The notes beneath the pieces were generated by a model. It ran no database searches, was not told where the DNA came from, and saw nothing but the letters and a program-made list of their open reading frames with translations. Below, in pieces: positions 36,007 through 44,180 of a stretch of DNA of 64,000 nucleotides. Both the position numbers and the translations under genes were made by a program. The stretch spans positions 3,275,501 to 3,339,500 of the forward strand of contig NZ_CALSBP010000002.1 of assembly GCF_943373825.1 (NCBI RefSeq), read 5' to 3'. Within the stretch, counting starts at the first letter, position 1, and each line of letters starts with the position of its first letter. The stretch comes from Aquimarina spinulae. Its GTDB lineage: Bacteria; Bacteroidota; Bacteroidia; Flavobacteriales; Flavobacteriaceae.

Positions 36007-38090
36007 TGAGTAAGAGAAATCATAATATATTCTTTAATACACATACTGTAAGTGGTATAATAATTAGTGTCGCTTTATACATCATATTTTTTGCAGGAGC
36101 ATTTGCTTTATTTAAAGAAGAAATTGCAATATGGGAAGAAGGAAAATCCATAGGTCATGTTGAAAGAAGTGATATTGATTATGATAGAATATTAAAAACG
36201 CTGGATGATCAATATGAATTAATCGGTAGAGATTTACAACTTAACTTAGGAGAAGATCGTGACCATATTTATGTTTTTATGGGAGCGAGTAAAGACTCAT
36301 TGGCATCAGAAAAAGGAAAACAGTCTAATTATTTCTATGTTGATATTAATTCTATCGATACCAAAACGTATCCGGAGCAATACAGCTTAGGAGAGTTTTT
36401 ATACCGATTACATTTTTTTGCACAACTACCCTCAATCGGTATATATCTAGCTGGTTTTGTAGCATTATTTTTCTTATTTGCTATCGTTACCGGGGTTATT
36501 GTTCATTGGAAAAAAATCATTCCTAATTTTTATACGTTCAATCCAAAATCAGTTTTAAAACGTGTTTGGGTAGACGCTCACACTGCTCTTGGAGTAATAG
36601 GATTACCCTTTCAATTCATTTTTGCTGTTACCGGTGCCTATTTTTGCTTAAGTATTTTGGTATTACTTCCCGCTAATACCTTATATAATAATCAGACCAA
36701 ACTGATGGAGGATTTACGTCCCGAACGAAAAACGTACGAGTGGACTGCTAGAGCAGAAAAAGAAATCCCCAGTTTTAATGCCTTTTCGAAAAAAACGAGA
36801 AATGATCAGACCGATTTTCACCTAACAAGAGGTATTATAAAAAACTATGGTGGCACCAATATGAAATATGTTTTAATTGGTGAATATGAAGATAATAAAC
36901 GTTTTATTGGTACGGGTCGCACTGTTCTTGATGTCTTCTCAGGAAAAATAGAAGAACAGAAAGACCCCGATAAAACAGTTTACTCTGAAGATGTTCAACG
37001 TACTATAAGTCGATTACATTTTGGAGATTATGGCGGAATCCCAATGAAAATTATTTATTTCATTTTAGCAATGATAACGTGTTTTGTTATCATTACGGGA
37101 GTTTTAATTTGGATCGAAGCTCGTAATAAAAAGAGCATGACAATTAGCCAAAGATTATATACTGCTAGAGTAGGTCATATTTACTTAGCTATTTGTTTGT
37201 CAATGCTTCCTGTGACTGCACTGGCATTTTTATTTGTCAAATTTTCGAATGGCTATTTCGAAGATAAACAAACCGCGATCTATTACTTTTATTTTATTCT
37301 ATGGTTGATCACTATTTTCTTTTTTCGATTTAAGAGAGATAATTATGCAACCAATAAATATAGTTTATTACTTGGAGCTATTTTTGGGTTTCTAATCCCG
37401 ATTAGTAACGGAATTATATCAGGAAATTGGATATGGAATACGTTTAATCAACATCAATTTGAAATTGTATTGGTTGATGTTCTGTGGATTATAATTGCTT
37501 CAATTTCACTTGTTTTTTACTTTAAGATACAACCACAAGTAAAGGCACAAAGTTCCTTTGATAAAAACCAGATAGATTATAAAAATGTTTCAGCTTTAAA
37601 AGCCGAAGAAATTAGAAAAGCTAAAGCAAAACAAAATAATAAGATAGAAGCTAGTAAATTAGAAATAAAAGACGAAAATCATAATTCGATAACCATGAGA
37701 ACAAAAATTATCATATTGTGGATATTTATTATCCTTGGATTTATATTTCATCACATTTATGGATTAGCTAATGTGTTTTTTAAAGAATCAGTTTTTATTG
37801 AAGGTTCAACCGGAGAAACACCTTTTTGGGCACATCAGTGGCGTATTTTAATGGAAGGATTGGCCTTCTTATTTGCAGTAATGACTGTGCAAGTATCTAA
37901 AAAATGGTTTCGATGGATTTCATTTATTTGGGCAATTATTGTAGCCTTATTTAATGTATATCATGTTATTGAAGCGATCATGCATGAAGCAGCTAATTAT
38001 TCTGAAATTTTTATATTACTCTTAATGGCAGTTGCGAGTATCTTTCTGGTTATAAATTTGAATAAGTGGAAAAATATTCAAATACCATAA
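36006..38090 (+). CDS. PepSY-associated TM protein, ferric-siderophore reductase type
   Basis: A 694-aa protein with many membrane helices and a PepSY-type periplasmic region (roughly 55-150 and 250-345). Histidines in helices (NTHTVSGIII, LYRLHFFAQL, VDAHTALGVIGLP, ISRLHFGDYGG) fit haem-b ligation as in FpvG/FegB-type proteins that reduce iron in the periplasm. The C-terminal 150 residues after a charged linker (about 520-560) carry further helices. Last gene of the iron operon; a bidirectional terminator follows. Confidence 0.87.
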   Translation: MSKRNHNIFFNTHTVSGIIISVALYIIFFAGAFALFKEEIAIWEEGKSIGHVERSDIDYDRILKTLDDQYELIGRDLQLNLGEDRDHIYVFMGASKDSLASEKGKQSNYFYVDINSIDTKTYPEQYSLGEFLYRLHFFAQLPSIGIYLAGFVALFFLFAIVTGVIVHWKKIIPNFYTFNPKSVLKRVWVDAHTALGVIGLPFQFIFAVTGAYFCLSILVLLPANTLYNNQTKLMEDLRPERKTYEWTARAEKEIPSFNAFSKKTRNDQTDFHLTRGIIKNYGGTNMKYVLIGEYEDNKRFIGTGRTVLDVFSGKIEEQKDPDKTVYSEDVQRTISRLHFGDYGGIPMKIIYFILAMITCFVIITGVLIWIEARNKKSMTISQRLYTARVGHIYLAICLSMLPVTALAFLFVKFSNGYFEDKQTAIYYFYFILWLITIFFFRFKRDNYATNKYSLLLGAIFGFLIPISNGIISGNWIWNTFNQHQFEIVLVDVLWIIIASISLVFYFKIQPQVKAQSSFDKNQIDYKNVSALKAEEIRKAKAKQNNKIEASKLEIKDENHNSITMRTKIIILWIFIILGFIFHHIYGLANVFFKESVFIEGSTGETPFWAHQWRILMEGLAFLFAVMTVQVSKKWFRWISFIWAIIVALFNVYHVIEAIMHEAANYSEIFILLLMAVASIFLVINLNKWKNIQIP

Positions 38091-38136
38091 AATGGTTTCT
38101 CAATTTGCAGAAATAGCAAATGTAGGTGATCAACAA

Positions 38137-38168
38137 TAAAAAAACCTGGGATTTTTCCAGGTTTTTTT
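38137..38168. terminator. Bidirectional terminator between convergent genes
   Basis: AAAAAAACCTGG pairs with CCAGGTTTTTTT around a 7-nt loop, giving A/T tracts on both sides. It sits between the PepSY-TM gene (+) and the beta-propeller gene (-), whose stop codon lies at its right border. Confidence 0.85.
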
Positions 38169-39099
38169 ATTGCCGAATTCCTGAATGTAATATCGCCCAA
38201 ACAGGAGTATACTCAGAGCTTGAAGAATTTGTAATTTGTTTTAAGTCATTCCCGCCAATTTTGATAGTAAATAAATCGAAATTATCGTTTGTTATATTAG
38301 TGAAAACTATAGTTGAACTGTCGGGAGACCAGGATGATTTAAATCTCCAATACATATTACGATCCTTATAATAGTTATAACTATTGTATTTACTTTGTAG
38401 TGTATTGGTTAGATTAATTTGATTTGCACCAGTAGTATCCATTCTGTAAAGGTCTAAATACCCATTTCTATCCGAAAAAAAAGCAATATACTTCCCGTCG
38501 GGAGATACCGAAGGCGCAAAATCATTTCCAGAAGTATTGTTAGTCAAATTTGTAACTTTTTTACTTTTTAAAGTAATACTGTAGATATCGTTCGATCCAT
38601 TTTTATCACTATAGAAAATTATACACTCACCATTTACCGACCACACAGGAATTCTATTTTCTTTTCCCATATTGTTGGTAAGTATTGTTTCGTTTTTTCC
38701 GTTTTTATCGGCTATAAAAATATGAGTGTCTCTTCCTACGTTTTTTTCATAAACAATCATATCTCCTTTTGGAGAAAATACACCATTGGTGTAGTAGTTT
38801 GCCGAATGACTGATTTTTTTTGTAGAGGTAATAGTGAGATCATGGATGGCCAATTTCCAACCACCATAACGATAGGTGTTAAAAAGAATTGTTTTTCCAT
38901 CTGGTGAAATATCGGGGTTATATTCTCCCATCCCAGATGAATAAGGAATAACTACTTTTTCACTAGAATCGTTTGGATCTATACTTAATATAGACCACCC
39001 TCTATCATTGTTTAGTTTTCTGGCAAAAAGAATTTTGGATTGCGAATATCCTCCAATCGCTATTAAACAGAAAAGAACGGTTGTTTTAAGTAAATTCAT
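38167..39099 (-). CDS. Secreted TolB/PD40-type beta-propeller protein
   Basis: A 310-aa protein with signal peptide (1-19, ending GGYSQ) and repeated PD40 units: NPDISPDGKTILF, GVFSPKGDMIVYEK, PVWSVNGECIIFYSDKNGSNDIY, APSVSPDGKYIAFFSDRNGYLDLY, SSWSPDSSTIVFTN and TPVWAI. This is a TolB-like six-bladed propeller without the TolB N-terminal domain. It is probably a periplasmic or surface binding protein. It follows a hydrolase-like gene by 13 bp on the same strand. Confidence 0.85.
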   Translation of the reverse strand: MNLLKTTVLFCLIAIGGYSQSKILFARKLNNDRGWSILSIDPNDSSEKVVIPYSSGMGEYNPDISPDGKTILFNTYRYGGWKLAIHDLTITSTKKISHSANYYTNGVFSPKGDMIVYEKNVGRDTHIFIADKNGKNETILTNNMGKENRIPVWSVNGECIIFYSDKNGSNDIYSITLKSKKVTNLTNNTSGNDFAPSVSPDGKYIAFFSDRNGYLDLYRMDTTGANQINLTNTLQSKYNSYNYYKDRNMYWRFKSSWSPDSSTIVFTNITNDNFDLFTIKIGGNDLKQITNSSSSEYTPVWAILHSGIRQ

Positions 39100-39112
39100 T
39101 GATTTTAATTCT

Positions 39113-39790
39113 CTATTCTTTAGTTAACAAGTTATCTAACTCTTCAATATAGGTATCAATTATTTTATACTGTACATCTATATTCAAACTCTTTAATTTC
39201 TTAACTATATTTTGTTTTATCTGCAGTGCATTTTTATCTTTTTTAGTGTAAAACAATCGTATCGGGATTTTTAGTTTAGTCAATAGATCGTACTCTTTGT
39301 TATTATAATGCTTCCAATAATTACTAGATAATAGAGTAAGAGAGGCTGGGGGAGATTCTAAGGCAGTGATATATGTTTGCGCAGGAATACAACCATCTTT
39401 ATATCCAATAAAATGAATCTTTTGATGTTTTACTTTATAGTTTTTCTTTACGAATTTTAAAAAGTCGTTGAAACCATGATGAATTGGATGACTTATCCAA
39501 TCTGGTTGGCCAATAGGAACTTTTGGTACAATAAGTATAAAATCATAATTTTTGTGATTTACCCATAGGTTATTCACCGACCAAATCGCTTGATCTTTTT
39601 TAGCATCAACAGCGGCAAATGCTACCGCTGTATTATATGCTTTGTTACTATCATAACCTTTGGGAAGTAACACTGTATATTCGAATGTAATACTGTTAAA
39701 TGCTTTATATCTTTTAAATCCCTTGGTCTGTGCAGATAAAAAACTTGTATTTACAAAAAGTGCTACTATGAATATTAAAAATGCTTTCAT
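39113..39790 (-). CDS. Secreted alpha/beta-hydrolase-like protein lacking the serine nucleophile
   Basis: A 225-aa exported protein (signal peptide 1-20, FLSAQ). It resembles esterase/phospholipase-like hydrolases: VLLPKGYDSNKAY, FILIVPKVP, IHHGFNDFLKFVKKNY and the elbow IHFIGYKDGCIPAQ. The elbow reads G129-Y-K131-D-G, so the catalytic Ser of GxSxG is Lys. The protein is therefore probably not a classical serine hydrolase. It forms a short operon with the beta-propeller gene downstream. Role unknown. Confidence 0.7.
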   Translation of the reverse strand: MKAFLIFIVALFVNTSFLSAQTKGFKRYKAFNSITFEYTVLLPKGYDSNKAYNTAVAFAAVDAKKDQAIWSVNNLWVNHKNYDFILIVPKVPIGQPDWISHPIHHGFNDFLKFVKKNYKVKHQKIHFIGYKDGCIPAQTYITALESPPASLTLLSSNYWKHYNNKEYDLLTKLKIPIRLFYTKKDKNALQIKQNIVKKLKSLNIDVQYKIIDTYIEELDNLLTKE

Positions 39791-39863
39791 TTTATGTTTT
39801 TAAGGGTGTCTAAATCTTACATCACAACAAAATTATAGAAGATGTACTTTTAAAAAAACCAAT

Positions 39864-39960
39864 TTGTGACAGACGGTTGATGATGTGACGGTTGGTTAAT
39901 TTAGATCATTTTTTTATGCTGTATAATGCAAGTTGTCACAAAGTTAACGGTCTGTCACAA
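39864..39960. promoter_or_regulatory. Array of GTGAC/GTCAC elements in a divergent promoter
   Basis: TTGTGACAGACGGTT (39864-39878) and AACGGTCTGTCACAA (39946-39960) are inverted copies with one mismatch, 67 bp apart. Between them are a second GTGACGGTT (from 39885) and a second TTGTCACAA (from 39933). The array lies between the divergent hydrolase-like and DUF2911 genes and looks like a multi-site operator. Confidence 0.6.
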
Positions 39961-40053
39961 TCTTCTTTCTAAGGGTATACTTCTGTAATAATTTTACATC
40001 CATAAATAAATTATAAAATCATATTTAAAATGTTAAACGGTAAATCTATCAAC

Positions 40054-41154
40054 ATGAAAACATTAAAAATTAATCTATGGTTTGTCACTGTTTTACTATT
40101 GACAACTCATAGTTACGCGCAGGCTGTGGTAACTACTCCTAAGCGAAGTCCAAGAGCCGAGTTTAGTCAAACTTTTGGTATAACAAAAGTTACTATTGAG
40201 TATGGAGCACCAAAAGTAAAAGTAGCAAGAGGAGACAGAACGGGTAAAGTTTGGGGTCAACTAGTACCTTTTGGATTGCAAAAAATAAATTTTGCTGGTA
40301 AAGGAGAAATCCCATGGAGAGCGGGAGCTGATGAGAACACTACTATTACTTTTAGCACGGATGTTAAAGTAGAAGGTAAAGATTTAAAAACAGGAACGTA
40401 TGGTTTGCATATGATCATTAAGGATGAGAAAAATGCTACAGTGATCTTTTCTAAAAACACGAGTTCATGGGGGAGTTTTTGGTATACTCCGAATGAAGAT
40501 GTTTTACGAGTAGATGTAGTAATAAGGGACAATGCATTTCATGATGTACTAAATTATAGTGCAACCAAATTAGATACCAAACAAGCCGAATTTTCTCTAA
40601 GTTGGGAACATAAACAAATCCCCTTTAATGTTAGTGCGGATACACCAGTATTGGTAACCGACAATCTAAAAGATGAATTGAGAGGACAATTTGGTTTTGG
40701 GTGGAAAGGTAAGTTTCAGGGAGCTCAATACCTTACAAGAGTAAATCATGAGCCAGAATTGGCATTACAATGGATAAATGAATCTATTGGAGTGCAGAAA
40801 ATGTTTCAAAACTTAAGCTTAAAAGCTAATATCCTATTTCAACAAGGAAAAATAAATGAAGCAATGCCTCTTTTGGATGAAGCTGCAGACATAGCAAATA
40901 ATAATCAATTAAATGGACTAGGGTATTTACTTATGACCAATAAGCAGTTGGATAAAGCCATATCTTATTTTGAATTAAATGTAAAACGAAACCCTAAAGA
41001 TGCAAATGTATATAACAGTTTAGGTGAGGCATATAAAACTAAAGGCCAAAATAAAGAAGCACTTAAAATGTTTAAAAAATCAAACACATTAAATCCTCCA
41101 AAATTTGTAAAAGATAGTAATGATCAATTTATTAAAGAATTACAAGGAAAATAA
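40054..41154 (+). CDS. DUF2911 protein with C-terminal TPR repeats
   Basis: A 366-aa exported protein. The signal peptide from ATG 40054 (MKTLKINLWF...SYAQA) makes this the likelier start; ATG 40030 would add eight residues. Residues about 20-190 are DUF2911: SPRAEFSQTFGITKVTIEYGAP, VPFGLQKINFAGKGEIPWRAGADENTTI and GTYGLHMII in order. The last 120 residues contain TPR helices (KANILFQQGKINEAMPLLDEA, NVYNSLGEAYKTKGQNKEALKMF). DUF2911 is common in Bacteroidota with no known function. The GTGAC array lies upstream. Confidence 0.88.
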   Translation: MKTLKINLWFVTVLLLTTHSYAQAVVTTPKRSPRAEFSQTFGITKVTIEYGAPKVKVARGDRTGKVWGQLVPFGLQKINFAGKGEIPWRAGADENTTITFSTDVKVEGKDLKTGTYGLHMIIKDEKNATVIFSKNTSSWGSFWYTPNEDVLRVDVVIRDNAFHDVLNYSATKLDTKQAEFSLSWEHKQIPFNVSADTPVLVTDNLKDELRGQFGFGWKGKFQGAQYLTRVNHEPELALQWINESIGVQKMFQNLSLKANILFQQGKINEAMPLLDEAADIANNNQLNGLGYLLMTNKQLDKAISYFELNVKRNPKDANVYNSLGEAYKTKGQNKEALKMFKKSNTLNPPKFVKDSNDQFIKELQGK

Positions 41155-41201
41155 TTAAATACTAAAGAACCTGATTCGTTAGAGGTTGATTGATAACAGG
41201 G

Positions 41202-41651
41202 CTATTTAGAGTAGCCGGCAGAAATAATGTCTTTTTTGATATCATATTCTTTATTAGCATAGCATAATTTAGAATATCCAATCGAGATCTTATCTGCTGG
41301 CTTTATAGTATAAGCCCTTACCATTTCATTTGTGGGATTACCAGGGAAATTAAATGTCGCTTTTACAGCTAAATCAATAGTTTGGTCAGCAGTATTTAAT
41401 AGATATATAGCATCTCCACATTTATTTGCTTCCTTTTCAATTTTTAAAAAAGAAATTGCTTCTTGACCATACAAATCACCATGAGCATCAAAACCACCAT
41501 TATTATTGTCGTATAATAAATGGTAAATTTCTATATAGGTTAATTCACTAATATTTTTTGAATTAGAATTTACTGAAGCATTTTTTTCATTCTTGCAGCT
41601 ATGAAATAGTATTAAGAAAGAACATAAAAAAAAGAAAACTTTTAATTTCAT
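41202..41651 (-). CDS. Small lipoprotein of unknown function
   Basis: A 149-aa protein with a lipoprotein signal (MKLKVFFFLCSFLILFHSC), giving a mature N-terminal Cys. ATG 41651 is preferred over 41675 because it begins the signal peptide directly. The mature part is hydrophilic with ANKCGDAIYLLNTADQTIDLAVKATF, which resembles a small beta-sandwich. No family recognised. It is single on its strand, convergent with the DUF2911 gene. Confidence 0.65.
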   Translation of the reverse strand: MKLKVFFFLCSFLILFHSCKNEKNASVNSNSKNISELTYIEIYHLLYDNNNGGFDAHGDLYGQEAISFLKIEKEANKCGDAIYLLNTADQTIDLAVKATFNFPGNPTNEMVRAYTIKPADKISIGYSKLCYANKEYDIKKDIISAGYSK

Positions 41652-41741
41652 AAAGCGGTAATTTCTATTAAACAAATTTTTATAATAATATATAACTACT
41701 TTTAAAAGGAATTTCTAATAACAAATGTATAATTTTTAATT

Positions 41742-42845
41742 TTGACGTTTCGTTTTTTAAATCATAAAAACCTTCCTATATCTATAAAAAAAATAGTTTT
41801 AGCCGCATTGGCCGTAAGCCTGTTTTTTATTTTAAAAGCGTATACAAATCATTTGATTAATCAATTCAATTATCCGTTTAGTTGGATATTAATTTCTTTA
41901 AAAATAAGTATCACTTACTTGCTTTGGGTAGTTTTGATTCCGCTTGTATATTCTCTGGTAAACATACTACAAGATACTAGTACAACTATTCTATATAAGA
42001 TTTTAATGTTTACAACGGGTTGTATTGTATTAGCTGTTTTTCATCAAATTTTGAGTTCACGAATAGATGATTTTATAAATTACCTTAATAATGGTTATAT
42101 GAAATCTTTTTTTGGCCGTAATAGTATAACAGTACTTGTTGTAGGAAGTTTCTCAAGTTTTATAGAATTACTTGTGATTATTGCTTCTTTTTTAGCTTTG
42201 GATTATCAAAAAAAATATATACGAAATCAAAAAGAATTAATTGCAGCACAGTTAAATGCATTACGAATGCAATTGCAACCACATTTTTTGTTTAATACCT
42301 TACATTCTATAGCTGCGATGATAGATATTGATACTAAAAATGCACAGAAAATGTTAAGTAAACTAGGTGGTTTATTACGTAATGTATTAGAGTATGATGC
42401 AGAACAAATGGTAACGGTTGCCGATGAATTAAACTTTATTAAAAATTATTTAGATTTAGAACAAGTTCGTTATCAAGACAGAGTAACCATAGATTATGAT
42501 ATCCCCGATGATGTTCTGGATATAAAAATTCCGAATATGATTTTTCAACCTTTAGTAGAAAATGCTGTAAAATATGGGATAATACCAACTATTGATGATG
42601 GAGAAATAATCATTACAATTAAACAAGAACGTTGTAAAACGTTACAAGAAAATGCTTTGGTTTTGCAAATTACAAATACATATAATTCTAAAAGTACTAT
42701 AGAGAAGCCAATAGGCACGGGAGTAGGATTAGTGAATATTAGAAAAAGATTGCAGCAATTTTATCAAAATCGTTTTGTGTTTACGTCATATTTTCAAACT
42801 AAAGAATTATATGTGGCAAGGATCACAGTACCAATTATTACATAG
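41742..42845 (+). CDS. LytS-type sensor histidine kinase
   Basis: A 367-aa kinase of the His_kinase (PF06580) group. About four N-terminal membrane helices (residues 15-150) are followed by phospho-acceptor His near 181 in LRMQLQPHFLFNTLHS, then an ATP-binding region with PNMIFQPLVENAVKYGI and GTGVGLVNIRKRL. No ATG fits near the N-terminus; the TTG at 41742 is the likely start. The response regulator follows after 2 bp, so they form one operon. The short periplasmic loops suggest sensing within the membrane. Confidence 0.88.
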   Translation: MTFRFLNHKNLPISIKKIVLAALAVSLFFILKAYTNHLINQFNYPFSWILISLKISITYLLWVVLIPLVYSLVNILQDTSTTILYKILMFTTGCIVLAVFHQILSSRIDDFINYLNNGYMKSFFGRNSITVLVVGSFSSFIELLVIIASFLALDYQKKYIRNQKELIAAQLNALRMQLQPHFLFNTLHSIAAMIDIDTKNAQKMLSKLGGLLRNVLEYDAEQMVTVADELNFIKNYLDLEQVRYQDRVTIDYDIPDDVLDIKIPNMIFQPLVENAVKYGIIPTIDDGEIIITIKQERCKTLQENALVLQITNTYNSKSTIEKPIGTGVGLVNIRKRLQQFYQNRFVFTSYFQTKELYVARITVPIIT

Positions 42846-42847
42846 TT

Positions 42848-43615
42848 ATGAGACTACGATACATGATTATAGATGATGAATATCTAGCCAGGCAGCGTTT
42901 AATTAAGTTGCTAGAAAATTTTAAAGATATTTTACTGGTTGGAGAGTGTAGAAATGGAAATGAAGCGATAGAAAAAATTACATTAAAAGAACCCGATTTA
43001 ATCTTTTTAGATATACAAATGCCAGATATGAATGGGTTCAATGTTATTTCTCGATTGCAACATAAGCCTTATGTGATATTTACTACAGCATATGATACTT
43101 ATGCATTAAAGGCTTTCGAGATAAATGCCGTTGATTACCTTTTAAAACCGTTTGATGAAGAACGACTGCATATTACTTTAGACCGAGTTTTTGAGCTTAA
43201 AAAAAGAAAAAAAGCATCAAACTTAGAAGATAAGATTAAAAAACTAATCAGTAATTATGAGTCTAAACCTTCTGATTTTTTAAATGAGATTATAATCAAT
43301 GAAAAAGGCAGAGATGTAGGTATTAGTATAGATGATATCATCTATTTTAAAAGTGATGGTAATTATGTGCAAATTATTACACAAGATAAAACGTATCTGT
43401 ACAGAATAACGATGAATGCTTTGTTTGATAACCTGGATACATTTCAGTTTTTAAGAATTCATCGCTCTTTAATAGTAAATAAAGTATATATAAAGTCTTG
43501 TAGATATACTAGTAATAATGAATATCAATTAAGACTAAAAAACAATAAAGAACTTATTTCTTCAAGATCATACAAGTCTTCAATTTCTGATTACTTATCG
43601 ACTTTAGAAACATAA
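42848..43615 (+). CDS. LytTR-family response regulator
   Basis: A 255-aa regulator. The receiver domain (1-120) has acidic pocket IDDE (9-11), phospho-acceptor D55 in LIFLDIQMPDMNG, T in FTTAYDTYA and K in YLLKPFDEE. The LytTR DNA-binding domain (about 150-250) has IDDIIYFKSDGNYVQIIT and FLRIHRSLIVNKVYI. It is paired with the kinase 2 bp upstream. Its target is unknown; the GTGAC array at 39864 is one candidate. Confidence 0.93.
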   Translation: MRLRYMIIDDEYLARQRLIKLLENFKDILLVGECRNGNEAIEKITLKEPDLIFLDIQMPDMNGFNVISRLQHKPYVIFTTAYDTYALKAFEINAVDYLLKPFDEERLHITLDRVFELKKRKKASNLEDKIKKLISNYESKPSDFLNEIIINEKGRDVGISIDDIIYFKSDGNYVQIITQDKTYLYRITMNALFDNLDTFQFLRIHRSLIVNKVYIKSCRYTSNNEYQLRLKNNKELISSRSYKSSISDYLSTLET

Positions 43616-43683
43616 TTTTTTCTCTGTTAATAACATTTTTAATAACTCATTTTTATTAATTTAAAAGGAGGAGTTTCTATTCT

Positions 43684-43712
43684 TATTTTTATAAAAGATA
43701 AAAAGGTCTTTT
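43684..43712 (+). promoter_or_regulatory. -7 element and Rrf2-type operator before nrdG
   Basis: A TATTTTTA -7-like element (43684-43691) is followed by the palindrome AAAAGAT-N6-GTCTTTT (43693-43712), 12 bp before the nrdG ATG. The same arrangement, -7 then AAAAGAC-N6-GTCTTTT, occurs in front of nirK, suggesting repression by the same Rrf2-type regulator. Confidence 0.65.
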
Positions 43713-43724
43713 AATAGTGTAATA

Positions 43725-44174
43725 ATGAATTTTTATGATTTTCATATAGTCCTTCAGGAAGTACCAGGGGAAATAAGTATATGTTTTAGTATTTCTGGAT
43801 GTCCGTTAAGATGTAAAGGATGTCATTCGCCTTTTTTATGGAAAAAGGGGAGTGGAGAAAAATTAACCAAAAAAAAATATGAAGGTATACTCGACCGGTA
43901 TTCTGGATTTGCCACCTGTGTTGTTTTTATGGGAGGAGAATGGCACAAAAAGGAATTGATAAATTATCTGAAATATGCTAAAACCAAAGGATATGAAACC
44001 TGTCTTTATACAGGATTAGAAGAAGTAGATGATAAGATTTTAACTCAATTAACCTGGATTAAAACAGGAAGATGGAATCAATCTCTAGGAGGACTAAATA
44101 GCGAAACCACCAATCAAGAATTTATAGAAGTAAAAACCAATAAGCGACTTAATTACTTATTTATTAAAAATTAA
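43725..44174 (+). CDS. nrdG: Anaerobic ribonucleotide reductase activating protein (radical SAM)
   Basis: A 149-aa radical SAM activase. Its [4Fe-4S] cysteines are C26, C30 and C33 in SGCPLRCKGCHSP, the CxxxCxxC form, followed by VVFMGGEW (GGE SAM motif). It generates the glycyl radical in NrdD, whose gene starts 6 bp downstream. Length is normal for NrdG. An Rrf2-type operator precedes it, tying DNA precursor synthesis to the anaerobic/NO regulon. Confidence 0.95.
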   Translation: MNFYDFHIVLQEVPGEISICFSISGCPLRCKGCHSPFLWKKGSGEKLTKKKYEGILDRYSGFATCVVFMGGEWHKKELINYLKYAKTKGYETCLYTGLEEVDDKILTQLTWIKTGRWNQSLGGLNSETTNQEFIEVKTNKRLNYLFIKN

Positions 44175-44180
44175 AAACTC

